From Caldifarciminota bacterium (GTDB lineage Bacteria; Hydrothermota; Hydrothermia; B15-G9; DRBW01): a DNA stretch of 7,578 nt. The stretch lies in contig DRBW01000221.1 of assembly GCA_011042705.1 (NCBI GenBank), positions 1 to 7,578 on the forward strand, read 5' to 3'. The first letter of the stretch is position 1; every line of letters begins with the position of its first letter. This document shows, one piece after another, positions 1-6,640 of the stretch. The notes beneath the pieces are model-generated. The model had not been told where the DNA came from. It searched no databases and saw only the letters and a list, made by a program, of their open reading frames with translations. Both the position numbers and the translations under genes were made by a program.

Positions 1-1574
1 ATGGGGATCACGAACCTGGCGCCCGCCGATAACCTGACCTCGCGAACCGTTATGCGAAACCCGGTCGGCCTCCCGAGCGCCTTGGGATTGTCGGAAAGCG
101 AATACTGGGTCTTGGCCATGCAGATGTAAGCATCCCCGAAGCCCATTTCCTCATACCGCTTTATCTGGGACTTAGAGCGACCCACGTAGTCCACGCCGTC
201 GGCTCCATATACCTCCTTTGCGACTATCTCGATCTTGTCGAAAAGGCTGTCCTCCTTATTGTAGAGAGGACGGTAATCGGGGCTCCCTTTCTCAAGGGCC
301 TCGAGGACCTTTTTGGCGAGCTCTATGCCGCCCTCGCCGCCCTTCGCCCAGACCTCGGTAAGAGCCGCAGGCACGCCCAGCCCCGCGAGGTGTGAGAGAA
401 CGAGGTCCTTTTCCGCCTCGGTATCGGTGGGAAAGGCATTGAGAGCGACCACGGGATTAACTCCGAACTTCCTGAGGTTTTCGATGTGTTTCTCCAGGTT
501 GGGAAGTCCCCTCTTGAGGGCCTCCAGGTCCTCTTCCTTGAGCTCATCTTTCTTCTTTCCTCCGTGATACTTGAGGGCCCTGATGGATGCGACAAGGACC
601 GCCGCATCGGGATGGAAGCCTCCCAGGGGACAGACGATGTTCAGGAACTTCTCGGCCCCGAGGTCCGCCCCGAAACCGGCCTCCTGAATGACGATCTCGC
701 CCAGCTTCAGCGCGATCTTCGTCGCGAGAAGGGAATTCGTGCCATGGGCGATATTTCCGAAGGGGCCCGTGTGGATGAAGGCCGGGTTGTTCTCGAGGGT
801 CTGAACCAGATTGGGCTTCAGGGCGTCTTTGAGAAGGGCAGCCATGGCACCCTGGGCATTGAGGTCCCTGGCATAGATCGGCTTCCTGTCCCTGGTGTAT
901 CCGACGATAATGTTCCCGAGCCTCTCCTTGAGGTCCGAATAGCTCTGGGAGAGGCCTAAAATTGCCATTATCTCCGAGGCGGGGGTAATGTCGAAACCGT
1001 CCTCCCTGGGAAATCCGTTGGAGACGCCCCCGAGCCCCACCATTATCTTCCGCAGGGCCCTGTCGTTCATATCTATGGCTCTCTTCCAGGCCGTTCTCCT
1101 CAGGTCTATGCCGAGCTCGTTGCCCTGATGGATGTGGTTGTCGAGCATGGCCGCCAGGAGGTTATGGGCGGAGTTCACAGCATGAAAGTCGCCGGTGAAG
1201 TGAAGGTTGATGTCCTCCATGGGGACGACCTGCGAATAGCCTCCGCCGGCGGCTCCTCCCTTTATCCCGAAGACGGGTCCGAGCGAGGGCTCCCTCAAGG
1301 TCACTATCGTTTTCTTTCCGAGCCTGTTCAAAGCCTGAGTGAGGCCTATGGAAACGGTGGTCTTGCCCTCCCCCATTGGAGTGGGATTGATGGCAGTGAC
1401 GAGAACCAGCTTAGCATCCTTCCTGTCCCTGAGCTTGTTGAGAAGATCAAGGGAGACCTTGGCCTTGTATTTCCCGTAAAGCTCGAGGTCATCGTCCTCG
1501 AGGCCAAGTTCCCTGCCGATCTCGACTATCGGCTTTAACTTAGCTTCCTGGGCGATCTCTATGTCGGTCTTCAT
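1..1574 (-). CDS. fhs: Formate--tetrahydrofolate ligase (10-formyl-THF synthetase), C-terminus cut by window edge
   Basis: This cytosolic enzyme makes 10-formyl-tetrahydrofolate from formate, ATP and THF, the entry of formate into one-carbon metabolism. Translation from the ATG at 1574 stays open to the window edge and gives 524 codons of a family that is usually about 555-560 residues, so roughly the last 30 residues are missing. The start MKTDIEIAQ is typical. The ATP-binding motif NPTPMGEGKTT lies at residues 63-73, followed by the family's glycine-rich GIKGGAAGGGYSQV stretch and the motif INLHFTGDFHA. The last visible residues, RFVIP, lie just before the conserved TGDIMTMPGLP segment expected outside the window. 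The start is fixed by AAGGAG at 1589-1584, nine bases upstream and inside the 3' end of folD, with only 5 bases between the genes. Co-transcription with folD supports shared one-carbon work. The identification is very secure; whether it serves acetogenesis, formate assimilation or purine synthesis cannot be decided here. Confidence 0.97.
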   Translation of the reverse strand, partial: MKTDIEIAQEAKLKPIVEIGRELGLEDDDLELYGKYKAKVSLDLLNKLRDRKDAKLVLVTAINPTPMGEGKTTVSIGLTQALNRLGKKTIVTLREPSLGPVFGIKGGAAGGGYSQVVPMEDINLHFTGDFHAVNSAHNLLAAMLDNHIHQGNELGIDLRRTAWKRAIDMNDRALRKIMVGLGGVSNGFPREDGFDITPASEIMAILGLSQSYSDLKERLGNIIVGYTRDRKPIYARDLNAQGAMAALLKDALKPNLVQTLENNPAFIHTGPFGNIAHGTNSLLATKIALKLGEIVIQEAGFGADLGAEKFLNIVCPLGGFHPDAAVLVASIRALKYHGGKKKDELKEEDLEALKRGLPNLEKHIENLRKFGVNPVVALNAFPTDTEAEKDLVLSHLAGLGVPAALTEVWAKGGEGGIELAKKVLEALEKGSPDYRPLYNKEDSLFDKIEIVAKEVYGADGVDYVGRSKSQIKRYEEMGFGDAYICMAKTQYSLSDNPKALGRPTGFRITVREVRLSAGARFVIP

Positions 1575-1579
1575 AGTTT

Positions 1580-2437
1580 TTAACTCCTTTTTCCGATCTT
1601 TTTGGCTATTTCGACGGTATTTTTCAGCAACATGGCAACCGTCATGGGGCCCACTCCGCCCGGCACAGGCGTTATGTAGGAGGCCTTCTCCTTCACTGCT
1701 TCGAAGTCCACATCGCCACAGAGAGAGCCGTCTTCAAGCCTGTTCACGCCAACGTCGATGACAACGGCTCCTTCCTTCACCATGTCGGCCCCCACCACCT
1801 TCGGCCTGCCGGCTGCCACAACCAGTATATCGGCCCTCCTCGTGTGCTCTGCCAGGTCACGGGTGCGGGTGTGGCACGTGGTAACGGTGGCATGTCTCGA
1901 AAGCAAAAGAAGTCCAACGGGCTTGCCGACTATCACGCTTCGGCCCACGACAACGGCATCCTTGCCTTTTATTTCGATTCCCTCTTCGTCGAGGAGCCTT
2001 ATTATCCCGTTGGGCGTGCAGGGAAGCTGGGTGGGCGCTCCCATGAGTAGCCTGCCGAGATTATAGGGATGAAAACCGTCGGCGTCCTTCCGTGGATCGA
2101 CGAGCTCCAAGAGCTCCCTCTCGGGGAGATGTTTGGGAAGAGGAAGCTGTATCAGGATACCGTGGACCCTGGGGTCTTCGTTTAGCCTGTGTATGAGGTC
2201 CCGCACTTCCCCCTCGGGGACGTCGGCGGGCAGCCTGTGAGTCGTCGTAAGTATGCCTACTTTTTCGGCTGCCTTTTCCTTGTTCCTGACGTATACCTGG
2301 GAAGCCGGATCATCGCCCACGAGAATCACCGCGAGATAGGGCTCTATTCCCTGGGCTTTGAGCTTTTCGGCCTCCTCCCTGACCTCAGCTCTTACTTTTT
2401 TCGCAATGGCCTTGCCATCTATAATTTTTGCGCTCAT
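1580..2437 (-). CDS. folD: Bifunctional methylene-THF dehydrogenase / methenyl-THF cyclohydrolase
   Basis: This 285-residue protein has normal family length. It catalyses the NADP-dependent oxidation of 5,10-methylene-THF and the hydrolysis of 5,10-methenyl-THF to 10-formyl-THF, so it is one step removed from the Fhs product encoded next door. Visible family hallmarks are the YVRNK motif (Y49 and catalytic Lys K53), GILIQLPLP (Q97), DADGFHPYN (D120), the dinucleotide-binding segment GRSVIVGKPVG at 165-175 and the signature PGGVGPMTVAMLL at 259-271. In the GRS-x-IVGKP motif the x residue is Val, where Asn or Glu is more usual; this is a mild variant. The ATG overlaps the nth stop codon (ATGA), and AAGGAG at 2453-2448, ten bases upstream within nth, supports the start and indicates translational coupling. 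Identification is secure. Confidence 0.98.
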   Translation of the reverse strand: MSAKIIDGKAIAKKVRAEVREEAEKLKAQGIEPYLAVILVGDDPASQVYVRNKEKAAEKVGILTTTHRLPADVPEGEVRDLIHRLNEDPRVHGILIQLPLPKHLPERELLELVDPRKDADGFHPYNLGRLLMGAPTQLPCTPNGIIRLLDEEGIEIKGKDAVVVGRSVIVGKPVGLLLLSRHATVTTCHTRTRDLAEHTRRADILVVAAGRPKVVGADMVKEGAVVIDVGVNRLEDGSLCGDVDFEAVKEKASYITPVPGGVGPMTVAMLLKNTVEIAKKIGKRS

Positions 2438-3165
2438 TCTGAATTCTCTCCTTTTGTTTTCCGGCGGGCAAATTCACAGATATCGTGAAGGGGACATTCC
2501 TCACACCGGGGCTTTCTCGCGAGGCAAACGTTCCTGCCGAGCCTTATTATGTTCAGGTGAAGGGGCGCCTCCACGCCGGGCTCCACCTTCCCGTCAAGAA
2601 AACGGTGGATCTTCTCCCGGCTCCAGCTGGCGGGCACCACCCCCAGCCTCCTGAGGACCCTGGCGATGTGGGTGTCCACCGGGAATAAAGCCATTCCGCA
2701 CCCGAAGAGGAGGGTCACTCTCGCCGTTTTTATCCCCACCCCCTTTATCGATGTGAGCAATTTTTCGGCTCTCTCCGGTGTCTCCTCGCATATCGGGGAT
2801 AGATCGTAATTTCCATACCGCTCCTTAACCCAGAGCAGCGCGTTCTTGATGGCGATGGCCTTCTGCCTCGCGAGTCCACCTGACCTGATGGCCGCCTCAA
2901 GAGAGGTTATGGGGCTCTCCAGGATCTCGTCGTAGCTTCGAAAAGCGTTCCAGAGTTCGGTATAGGCTCTGTCCCTGTTGACGTCGCTGGTGTTCTGAGA
3001 AAGTATCGTCCGTATCAGGATCGAAAGGGGGTTCCCCTGCGGTATATCGGGCCTTCCATAAACCTCCTCCAGTCTCCTCCCGATTTCCCTTATGAGGTCC
3101 GCGACCTGAGCCTTCTCCTGTGTGGCCGCCGGACCCGCTTCATCCTTCAATCCTATGCCGTCCAA
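2434..3165 (-). CDS. nth: Endonuclease III, [4Fe-4S] DNA glycosylase/AP lyase
   Basis: This 243-residue HhH-GPD protein should act in base-excision repair, removing oxidised pyrimidines and cleaving abasic sites. The helix-hairpin-helix IKGVGIKTA contains the catalytic lysine K146, and FPVDTH carries the catalytic aspartate D164. The iron-sulfur motif C-x6-C-x2-C-x5-C is complete (C214, C221, C224, C230). The N-terminal pocket motif reads LSQNTSD where E. coli Nth has LSAQATD, so it belongs to a divergent branch and substrate preference could differ; a related HhH-GPD glycosylase cannot be fully excluded. The start is a TTG at 3165, chosen because AAAGGAGG (3180-3173) lies seven bases upstream and no ATG fits better. 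It overlaps the 3' end of the YihY-type gene by 13 bases. The first 20 or so residues look like a poorly conserved extension. Confidence 0.93.
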   Translation of the reverse strand: MDGIGLKDEAGPAATQEKAQVADLIREIGRRLEEVYGRPDIPQGNPLSILIRTILSQNTSDVNRDRAYTELWNAFRSYDEILESPITSLEAAIRSGGLARQKAIAIKNALLWVKERYGNYDLSPICEETPERAEKLLTSIKGVGIKTARVTLLFGCGMALFPVDTHIARVLRRLGVVPASWSREKIHRFLDGKVEPGVEAPLHLNIIRLGRNVCLARKPRCEECPLHDICEFARRKTKGENSE

Positions 3166-4385
3166 CTCAATGCCTCCTTTAAAGTGAGCCCCTCGAACCC
3201 CTCTTCTACCTTACCCTTAAGTTCTTCCGTGAGTCGTGCTATGACCCTGCTGAGTCTGTCATTCTCCTCGGGCGGGACTTCCATGTTCAGAGCTCCCACG
3301 ACCTCGAGGACTTCTGAAAGCACTATTCTGTCCGGAGGCACAGCCAGTATGTAGCCCCCATTTGCCCCGACGATCCAGCCCCTGGCCGAGAAAGTCTCGA
3401 GGAGCTGGTTGATCTTCTTCCTCTCGAGCCTGCAGTTTTCAACAAGCTCCTTGACCTTGAGAGGACCGCCTCCCCTTTCGAAGTGATCGGCGAGCATGAG
3501 GAGAAGTTTGATGGAATAATAGGGAGTGCCCGGCTTTTTGCCCGAAGGCCATTCAAGAAGATAGGTGACTTCGCCCCCGAGAAGGACGATAAGCCAGACG
3601 AGATAAACCCAGAAGAGAAATACGGGAATCAATCCGAGGGAACCGTAGACTTTTCCGAAATTCGTCATGTTTGTTATGTACCAGTCGAAACCCTTTTTAA
3701 CTATTTCCCAGAGGACCGCCGTGAAGAGGCTCCCCTTAAAGGCGCTCTTCGCGTCCACATCGGTGTAAGGAAGAAGATAATAACCCAGAAAGAAAGCTAT
3801 CCATGCAATAAACACCGACACGAGGTGATAGGAAAGCCATTTCAGGATGGGGAAACCCTCGATGGATATGTGTTTCCCAACGAAGGAAGAAACATAGATA
3901 GAAAGGGCAAGAAAAAGCGGAGCAAGCGTGATAAAGCTCCAGAAGGAGGCAAACCTCCTGAGCCAGGGACGCCTTTCCTCCACGCCCCATATATCGTTGA
4001 AGGTTCTCTCTACGGCATCGAGAAAGAACACAGAGGTCACCACGAGCACCGTTATTCCGAAAATGGAGAGCACCGTCGTATTCTCAACAAATTCAGAAAG
4101 ATAGGCCTGGATCTTGGCGCTCGAAGAGGGAAGAAAATTACTGAAAATGAACTCCTTGACCTTGTTCTCGAGGGACTGGAAAGAGCTGAACTGAGAAAAA
4201 ATGCTGAAGGAAAGAGCAGAAAGGGGAACAAGGGACAGAACCGTTATATAGGATAGGCTCTGAGCCTTTATGGTACAGCTATCCCTCGCAAATTTGGAGA
4301 AAACCTCCTTAAAAAAACTCCAGGTTCTCCTGACAACGGTCACAGGGACAGGTTTTCCTCGGTTTCCCTGCTGAACAGATGACAT
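3153..4385 (-). CDS. YihY-type (formerly 'RNase BN') inner-membrane protein with C-terminal winged-helix-like domain
   Basis: This is an integral membrane protein of the YihY/virulence-factor-BrkB family. The biochemical role of the family is unclear, and the old RNase BN label is considered wrong. About six hydrophobic segments are visible, near residues 43-65, 104-125, 148-170, 186-206, 218-237 and 250-277. The family motif ERTFNDIWGVEERRPWLRRF is at 126-145, and the typical NFGKVYGSLGLIPVFLFWVY stretch starts at 242. After the membrane core, residues 290-410 form a soluble tail. Its part from 290 to 365 looks like a winged helix, and the GGYILAVPPDRIVLSEVLEVV stretch near 343-363 resembles the wing and helix of Rrf2-family regulators. 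The ATG at 4385 overlaps the ABC gene by 46 bases and has no Shine-Dalgarno sequence. A GTG at 4343 overlaps the ABC stop as GTGA and is a credible alternative start giving 396 residues; GAGG lies 13 bases before it. Confidence 0.9.
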   Translation of the reverse strand: MSSVQQGNRGKPVPVTVVRRTWSFFKEVFSKFARDSCTIKAQSLSYITVLSLVPLSALSFSIFSQFSSFQSLENKVKEFIFSNFLPSSSAKIQAYLSEFVENTTVLSIFGITVLVVTSVFFLDAVERTFNDIWGVEERRPWLRRFASFWSFITLAPLFLALSIYVSSFVGKHISIEGFPILKWLSYHLVSVFIAWIAFFLGYYLLPYTDVDAKSAFKGSLFTAVLWEIVKKGFDWYITNMTNFGKVYGSLGLIPVFLFWVYLVWLIVLLGGEVTYLLEWPSGKKPGTPYYSIKLLLMLADHFERGGGPLKVKELVENCRLERKKINQLLETFSARGWIVGANGGYILAVPPDRIVLSEVLEVVGALNMEVPPEENDRLSRVIARLTEELKGKVEEGFEGLTLKEALSWTA

Positions 4386-5449
4386 TTCGATATGTCAAAG
4401 CAGACAGTGAGCTCATCGCCCTCTTCAGGGGGCTCATAGGGTGGGATCCTGGAAATGAAGCTGAAATCACCGGCAGTGTAATAGACAAGGATCTCGTTGC
4501 CCAGCGTCTCGGTAAAATCGACTCTGGCCTTGAGCGGGCAAATTGTACCCTCTCTCTTCCTCTTCTCCTCGTGGATATCCTCGGGCCTGATTCCCAGGTA
4601 AACCTCTTTGGAGCTTAAATTCTTCTCCTTCACCTTTGCCGCTTTGTCCTCGGGGATCTTGACTTTAAAAGCCGAACAGACGAAATAGAGTGCCCCGTCC
4701 TCCTCCTTGAGCTCTCCCTCGAAGAAATTCATGGGAGGCGAGCCGATGAAGCCGGCCACGAATTTATTCTTCGGTCTGTGATAAAGGCTCAGGGGATCGT
4801 CGATCTGCTGAACCTCACCGGCGTTCAGCAGGATGATCTTCTCCCCGAGGGTCATGGCCTCCACCTGATCGTGAGTGACATAGATCGACGTGGCTTTCAG
4901 CGTTTTGTGCAGTTTGGCGAGCTCGGCTCTCATCTTCACGCGCATCTTGGCGTCGAGGTTGGATAGGGGCTCATCGAAAAGAAATACTTTGGGATGGCGA
5001 ACTATGGCCCTCCCGAGGGCCACACGCTGCCGCTGTCCCCCCGACAACTCTTTCGGTTTCCTGTCGAGCAGAGAAGATATGCCCAGGATCTCGGCGGCCT
5101 CGAGCACCCTCTTCTTGATCTCCTCTTTGGGTCTTTTCCTCATTTTGAGGCCAAAGGCCATGTTGTCGAAAACAGTCATGTGAGGATAGAGGGCGTAGTT
5201 CTGGAACACCATCGCGATGTCTCTGTCTTTTGGGGGTACATCGTTTACGAGCTTCCCGCCAATGTAAATCTCACCGCTCGTGACGGTTTCGAGACCCGCT
5301 ATAAGCCTGAGAATGGTGGTTTTGCCGCAGCCCGATGGGCCGAGAATGACGGCAAACTCGCCGTCCTCCACGGTGAAGGTCACGTCTTTGACGGCCACCA
5401 CCTTTTTCTGGAAAATTTTCGTGACTTTTATCAGATCAACCTTTGCCAT
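4340..5449 (-). CDS. ABC transporter ATP-binding protein, MalK/UgpC (CUT1) type
   Basis: This 369-residue ATPase would energise import by an inner-membrane permease pair, in this family usually for sugars, oligosaccharides or glycerol-3-phosphate. The nucleotide-binding domain is complete: Walker A GPSGCGKTT at 37-45, Q-loop Q83 in VFQNYALYPHMTV, signature LSGGQRQR at 135-142, Walker B VFLFDEP with D159 and E160, D-loop SNLD, and switch histidine H193. Residues from about 235 to the end form the regulatory TOBE/OB region of MalK-like proteins, with the GFIGSPPMNF and LGIRPEDI motifs, so it is full length. GAGGG at 5463-5459 is nine bases before the ATG, which overlaps accD by 14 bases. No permease or binding-protein gene is present in the operon as seen, so it may serve transporters encoded elsewhere, as MsmK-type shared ATPases do. 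Substrate cannot be assigned. Confidence 0.95.
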   Translation of the reverse strand: MAKVDLIKVTKIFQKKVVAVKDVTFTVEDGEFAVILGPSGCGKTTILRLIAGLETVTSGEIYIGGKLVNDVPPKDRDIAMVFQNYALYPHMTVFDNMAFGLKMRKRPKEEIKKRVLEAAEILGISSLLDRKPKELSGGQRQRVALGRAIVRHPKVFLFDEPLSNLDAKMRVKMRAELAKLHKTLKATSIYVTHDQVEAMTLGEKIILLNAGEVQQIDDPLSLYHRPKNKFVAGFIGSPPMNFFEGELKEEDGALYFVCSAFKVKIPEDKAAKVKEKNLSSKEVYLGIRPEDIHEEKRKREGTICPLKARVDFTETLGNEILVYYTAGDFSFISRIPPYEPPEEGDELTVCFDISKCHLFSRETEENLSL

Positions 5450-6284
5450 TTTCGGGAACCCTCAAAACATCAAGTATTTTTGACAGAGTTGTCTTAAGGT
5501 CCTTCCTGTGGACAACCCCATCCACCATGCCGTGTTCCAGGAGAAATTCGGATCTCTGAAATCCGGGAGGCAATTCCTCGCCTATCGTCTGCTTTATGAC
5601 CCTGGGGCCGGTGAAACCGAGGAGAGCCCCGGGCTCTGCGATTATAACATCGCCGAGTGAGGCGAAGGAGGCCATAACTCCCGCCATCGTGGGGTCGGTG
5701 AGCACATTAATGTAAGGAATCCTCGCCTCGTCGAGCTCGGCACATGCGAGAGAGGTTTTGACCATCTGCATGAGGGAGATAATGCCCTCGTGCATCCTGG
5801 CGCCCCCGCCGGAAGCCGTGAGCGCCACGAGGGGCACCCTGAGCTCGATTGCTTTCTGAGCCGCGCGGTAGAACTTCTCCCCCACGGCCGATCCCATGCT
5901 GCCTCCCATGAAATTAAAGTCGGTGAGAAACAGAACTATTTTTTTGCCGTCGAGGTATCCGACTCCGGCCAGGGCTGCGTCATCGAGCCCCGTCTTTTTC
6001 CTGTAGGTCTCGAGCTTCTCCTTGTAACTCGGAAATTCGAGGGGATCGCCGGAACGAAGGCCGGGGGCTATCTCCTCCTCGAACTTCCCGTCGTCGAGGA
6101 GGATGGACATGTAATCCCTCGACGTGATGCGCATGTGATATCCGCATTTGGGACAGACCCACAGGTTTTTCTCGAGCTGGGTCTTGTAGAGCATCTCCCC
6201 ACAGTTTTTACACTTCAGCCACAGGCCGTCGGGAAGGTCCTTTTTCTCCGCCTGAATTTCTTTCTTCTTGCGCCTGAAAAGCAT
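5436..6284 (-). CDS. accD: Acetyl-CoA carboxylase carboxyltransferase subunit beta
   Basis: AccD pairs with AccA, not seen here, to transfer the carboxyl group from carboxybiotin to acetyl-CoA, giving malonyl-CoA for fatty-acid synthesis. The 282-residue protein has the N-terminal zinc ribbon (C25, C28, C44, C47 in two C-x2-C pairs: CKNC and CPKC) and the crotonase-like transferase core, with ASGGGARMHEG and the PTMAGVMASFASLGDVIIAEP and LLGFTGPRVIKQT motifs that bind CoA and form the oxyanion holes. The ATG at 6284 (MLFRRKKKE) is chosen over the in-frame TTG at 6293 because the TTG overlaps the last base of the promoter -10 box, and because the ATG fits a leaderless transcript. No Shine-Dalgarno sequence precedes either codon; the upstream strand even reads CCTCCC. 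It is the first gene of the operon. Confidence 0.96.
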   Translation of the reverse strand: MLFRRKKKEIQAEKKDLPDGLWLKCKNCGEMLYKTQLEKNLWVCPKCGYHMRITSRDYMSILLDDGKFEEEIAPGLRSGDPLEFPSYKEKLETYRKKTGLDDAALAGVGYLDGKKIVLFLTDFNFMGGSMGSAVGEKFYRAAQKAIELRVPLVALTASGGGARMHEGIISLMQMVKTSLACAELDEARIPYINVLTDPTMAGVMASFASLGDVIIAEPGALLGFTGPRVIKQTIGEELPPGFQRSEFLLEHGMVDGVVHRKDLKTTLSKILDVLRVPENGKG

Positions 6285-6322
6285 TGAACTCAATTATATT
6301 TTGGGAGGATGGGAGCTGTCAA
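6285..6322 (-). promoter_or_regulatory. Consensus sigma70-type promoter of the accD operon
   Basis: On the minus strand, TTGACA occupies 6322-6317 and TATAAT occupies 6298-6293, separated by 18 bases. Both hexamers match the housekeeping consensus exactly. Counting from the -10 box, transcription should start near 6286-6284, at or just before the accD ATG, so the mRNA would have a leader of 0-2 bases. No other promoter-like pair of this quality was seen between here and fhs, so this probably drives all six genes. The assignment rests on the sequence match and position; the start point is inferred. Confidence 0.8.
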
Positions 6323-6347
6323 CCTGCCGCTGAACATCGGGGGACCA

Positions 6348-6388
6348 TGTGGGGTCGGGTCGTGCAACCTGCACGACCCGACCCCACA
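6348..6388. repeat. REP-like palindrome, copy 1
   Basis: The core at 6351-6385 is a perfect inverted repeat with arm GGGGTCGGGTCGTGCA, a three-base ACC loop on the plus strand, and the reverse-complement arm. In this copy three more flanking base pairs (TGT with ACA) extend the stem to 19 bp. It is identical over the core to the copy at 6605-6639 and in the same orientation, as the loop shows. It ends about 26 bases upstream of the accD -35 box. No T-run follows on either strand, so it is not a standard intrinsic terminator. Extragenic location, size and strong symmetry are those of REP elements. Confidence 0.85.
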
Positions 6389-6444
6389 GAACTCTTTGAG
6401 CACTATAGATTTGGATTATATTTAGCTGTGCGCATAAAATTTTT

Positions 6445-6472
6445 GGGCTCCTCAGGAGGAGTGAGAGAGCCC
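6445..6472. repeat. Hairpin with GGAGGAG loop between the two REP-like copies
   Basis: On the plus strand GGGCTC (6445-6450) pairs with GAGCCC (6467-6472), and CTCA (6451-6454) pairs with TGAG (6462-6465), leaving one bulged A at 6466 and a seven-base GGAGGAG loop. On the minus strand the hairpin is followed by AAAAATTTT, which is not a good terminator U-tract. Function is unknown. Confidence 0.55.
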
Positions 6473-6498
6473 CATCCCTTCCGACACAATGGAAGTCG

Positions 6499-6582
6499 AG
6501 GTTACGCGGAGGGGCCTATATCCCTTGTCCCACAACGAAAAGAGAGGGCGTGCATCACGCACGCGGGGGCATACTGTAACCT
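6499..6582. repeat. Long-range inverted repeat enclosing a GCGTGC/GCACGC hairpin
   Basis: AGGTTAC (6499-6505) is the reverse complement of GTAACCT (6576-6582), and inside them GCGTGC (6548-6553) pairs with GCACGC (6559-6564) across a five-base loop. Just upstream CTTCC (6478-6482) can pair with GGAAG (6491-6495). Together with the hairpin at 6445-6472 this could fold into a multi-stem structure, either as RNA or as single-stranded DNA. The individual stems are short and the fold is only a suggestion. Confidence 0.4.
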
Positions 6583-6603
6583 TTTGAGTTTCAATAAATT
6601 ACC

Positions 6604-6640
6604 TGGGGTCGGGTCGTGCAACCTGCACGACCCGACCCCA
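6604..6640. repeat. REP-like palindrome, copy 2
   Basis: The 35-base core at 6605-6639 matches copy 1 exactly, including the asymmetric ACC loop. One extra flanking T-A pair gives a 17-bp stem. Beyond that pair the flanks differ from copy 1, so the shared unit is about 37 bases (T, the 35-base core, A). Its right end runs directly into an 18-bp tandem duplication. The two copies are 254 bp apart start to start. Confidence 0.85.

Noticed and set aside
3483..4256. A 257-codon plus-strand open frame opposite the YihY-type gene, and a similar 157-codon frame at 486-959 opposite fhs.
   Set aside because: Both lie wholly antisense to genes with clear family motifs; their compositions are charged and low in recognisable structure, as expected of antisense shadows.
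4380..4397. Inverted repeat TGACAT/ATGTCA with a 6-base spacer overlapping the ATG at 4385, considered as an operator or start-codon hairpin.
   Set aside because: It lies inside the ABC coding sequence where the protein reads FDISKCHLF, a region constrained by the family; the symmetry is short and probably accidental.
6415..6420. A second TATAAT on the minus strand, considered as another promoter.
   Set aside because: No -35-like hexamer is found 16-19 bases upstream (the sequence there is A/T-rich without TTGACA similarity), and the better promoter is directly at accD.
6348..6640. The two long palindromes as intrinsic transcription terminators.
   Set aside because: The stems are strong, but neither strand shows a T-run directly after either hairpin; the T-rich tract near copy 2 precedes the hairpin on the minus strand.
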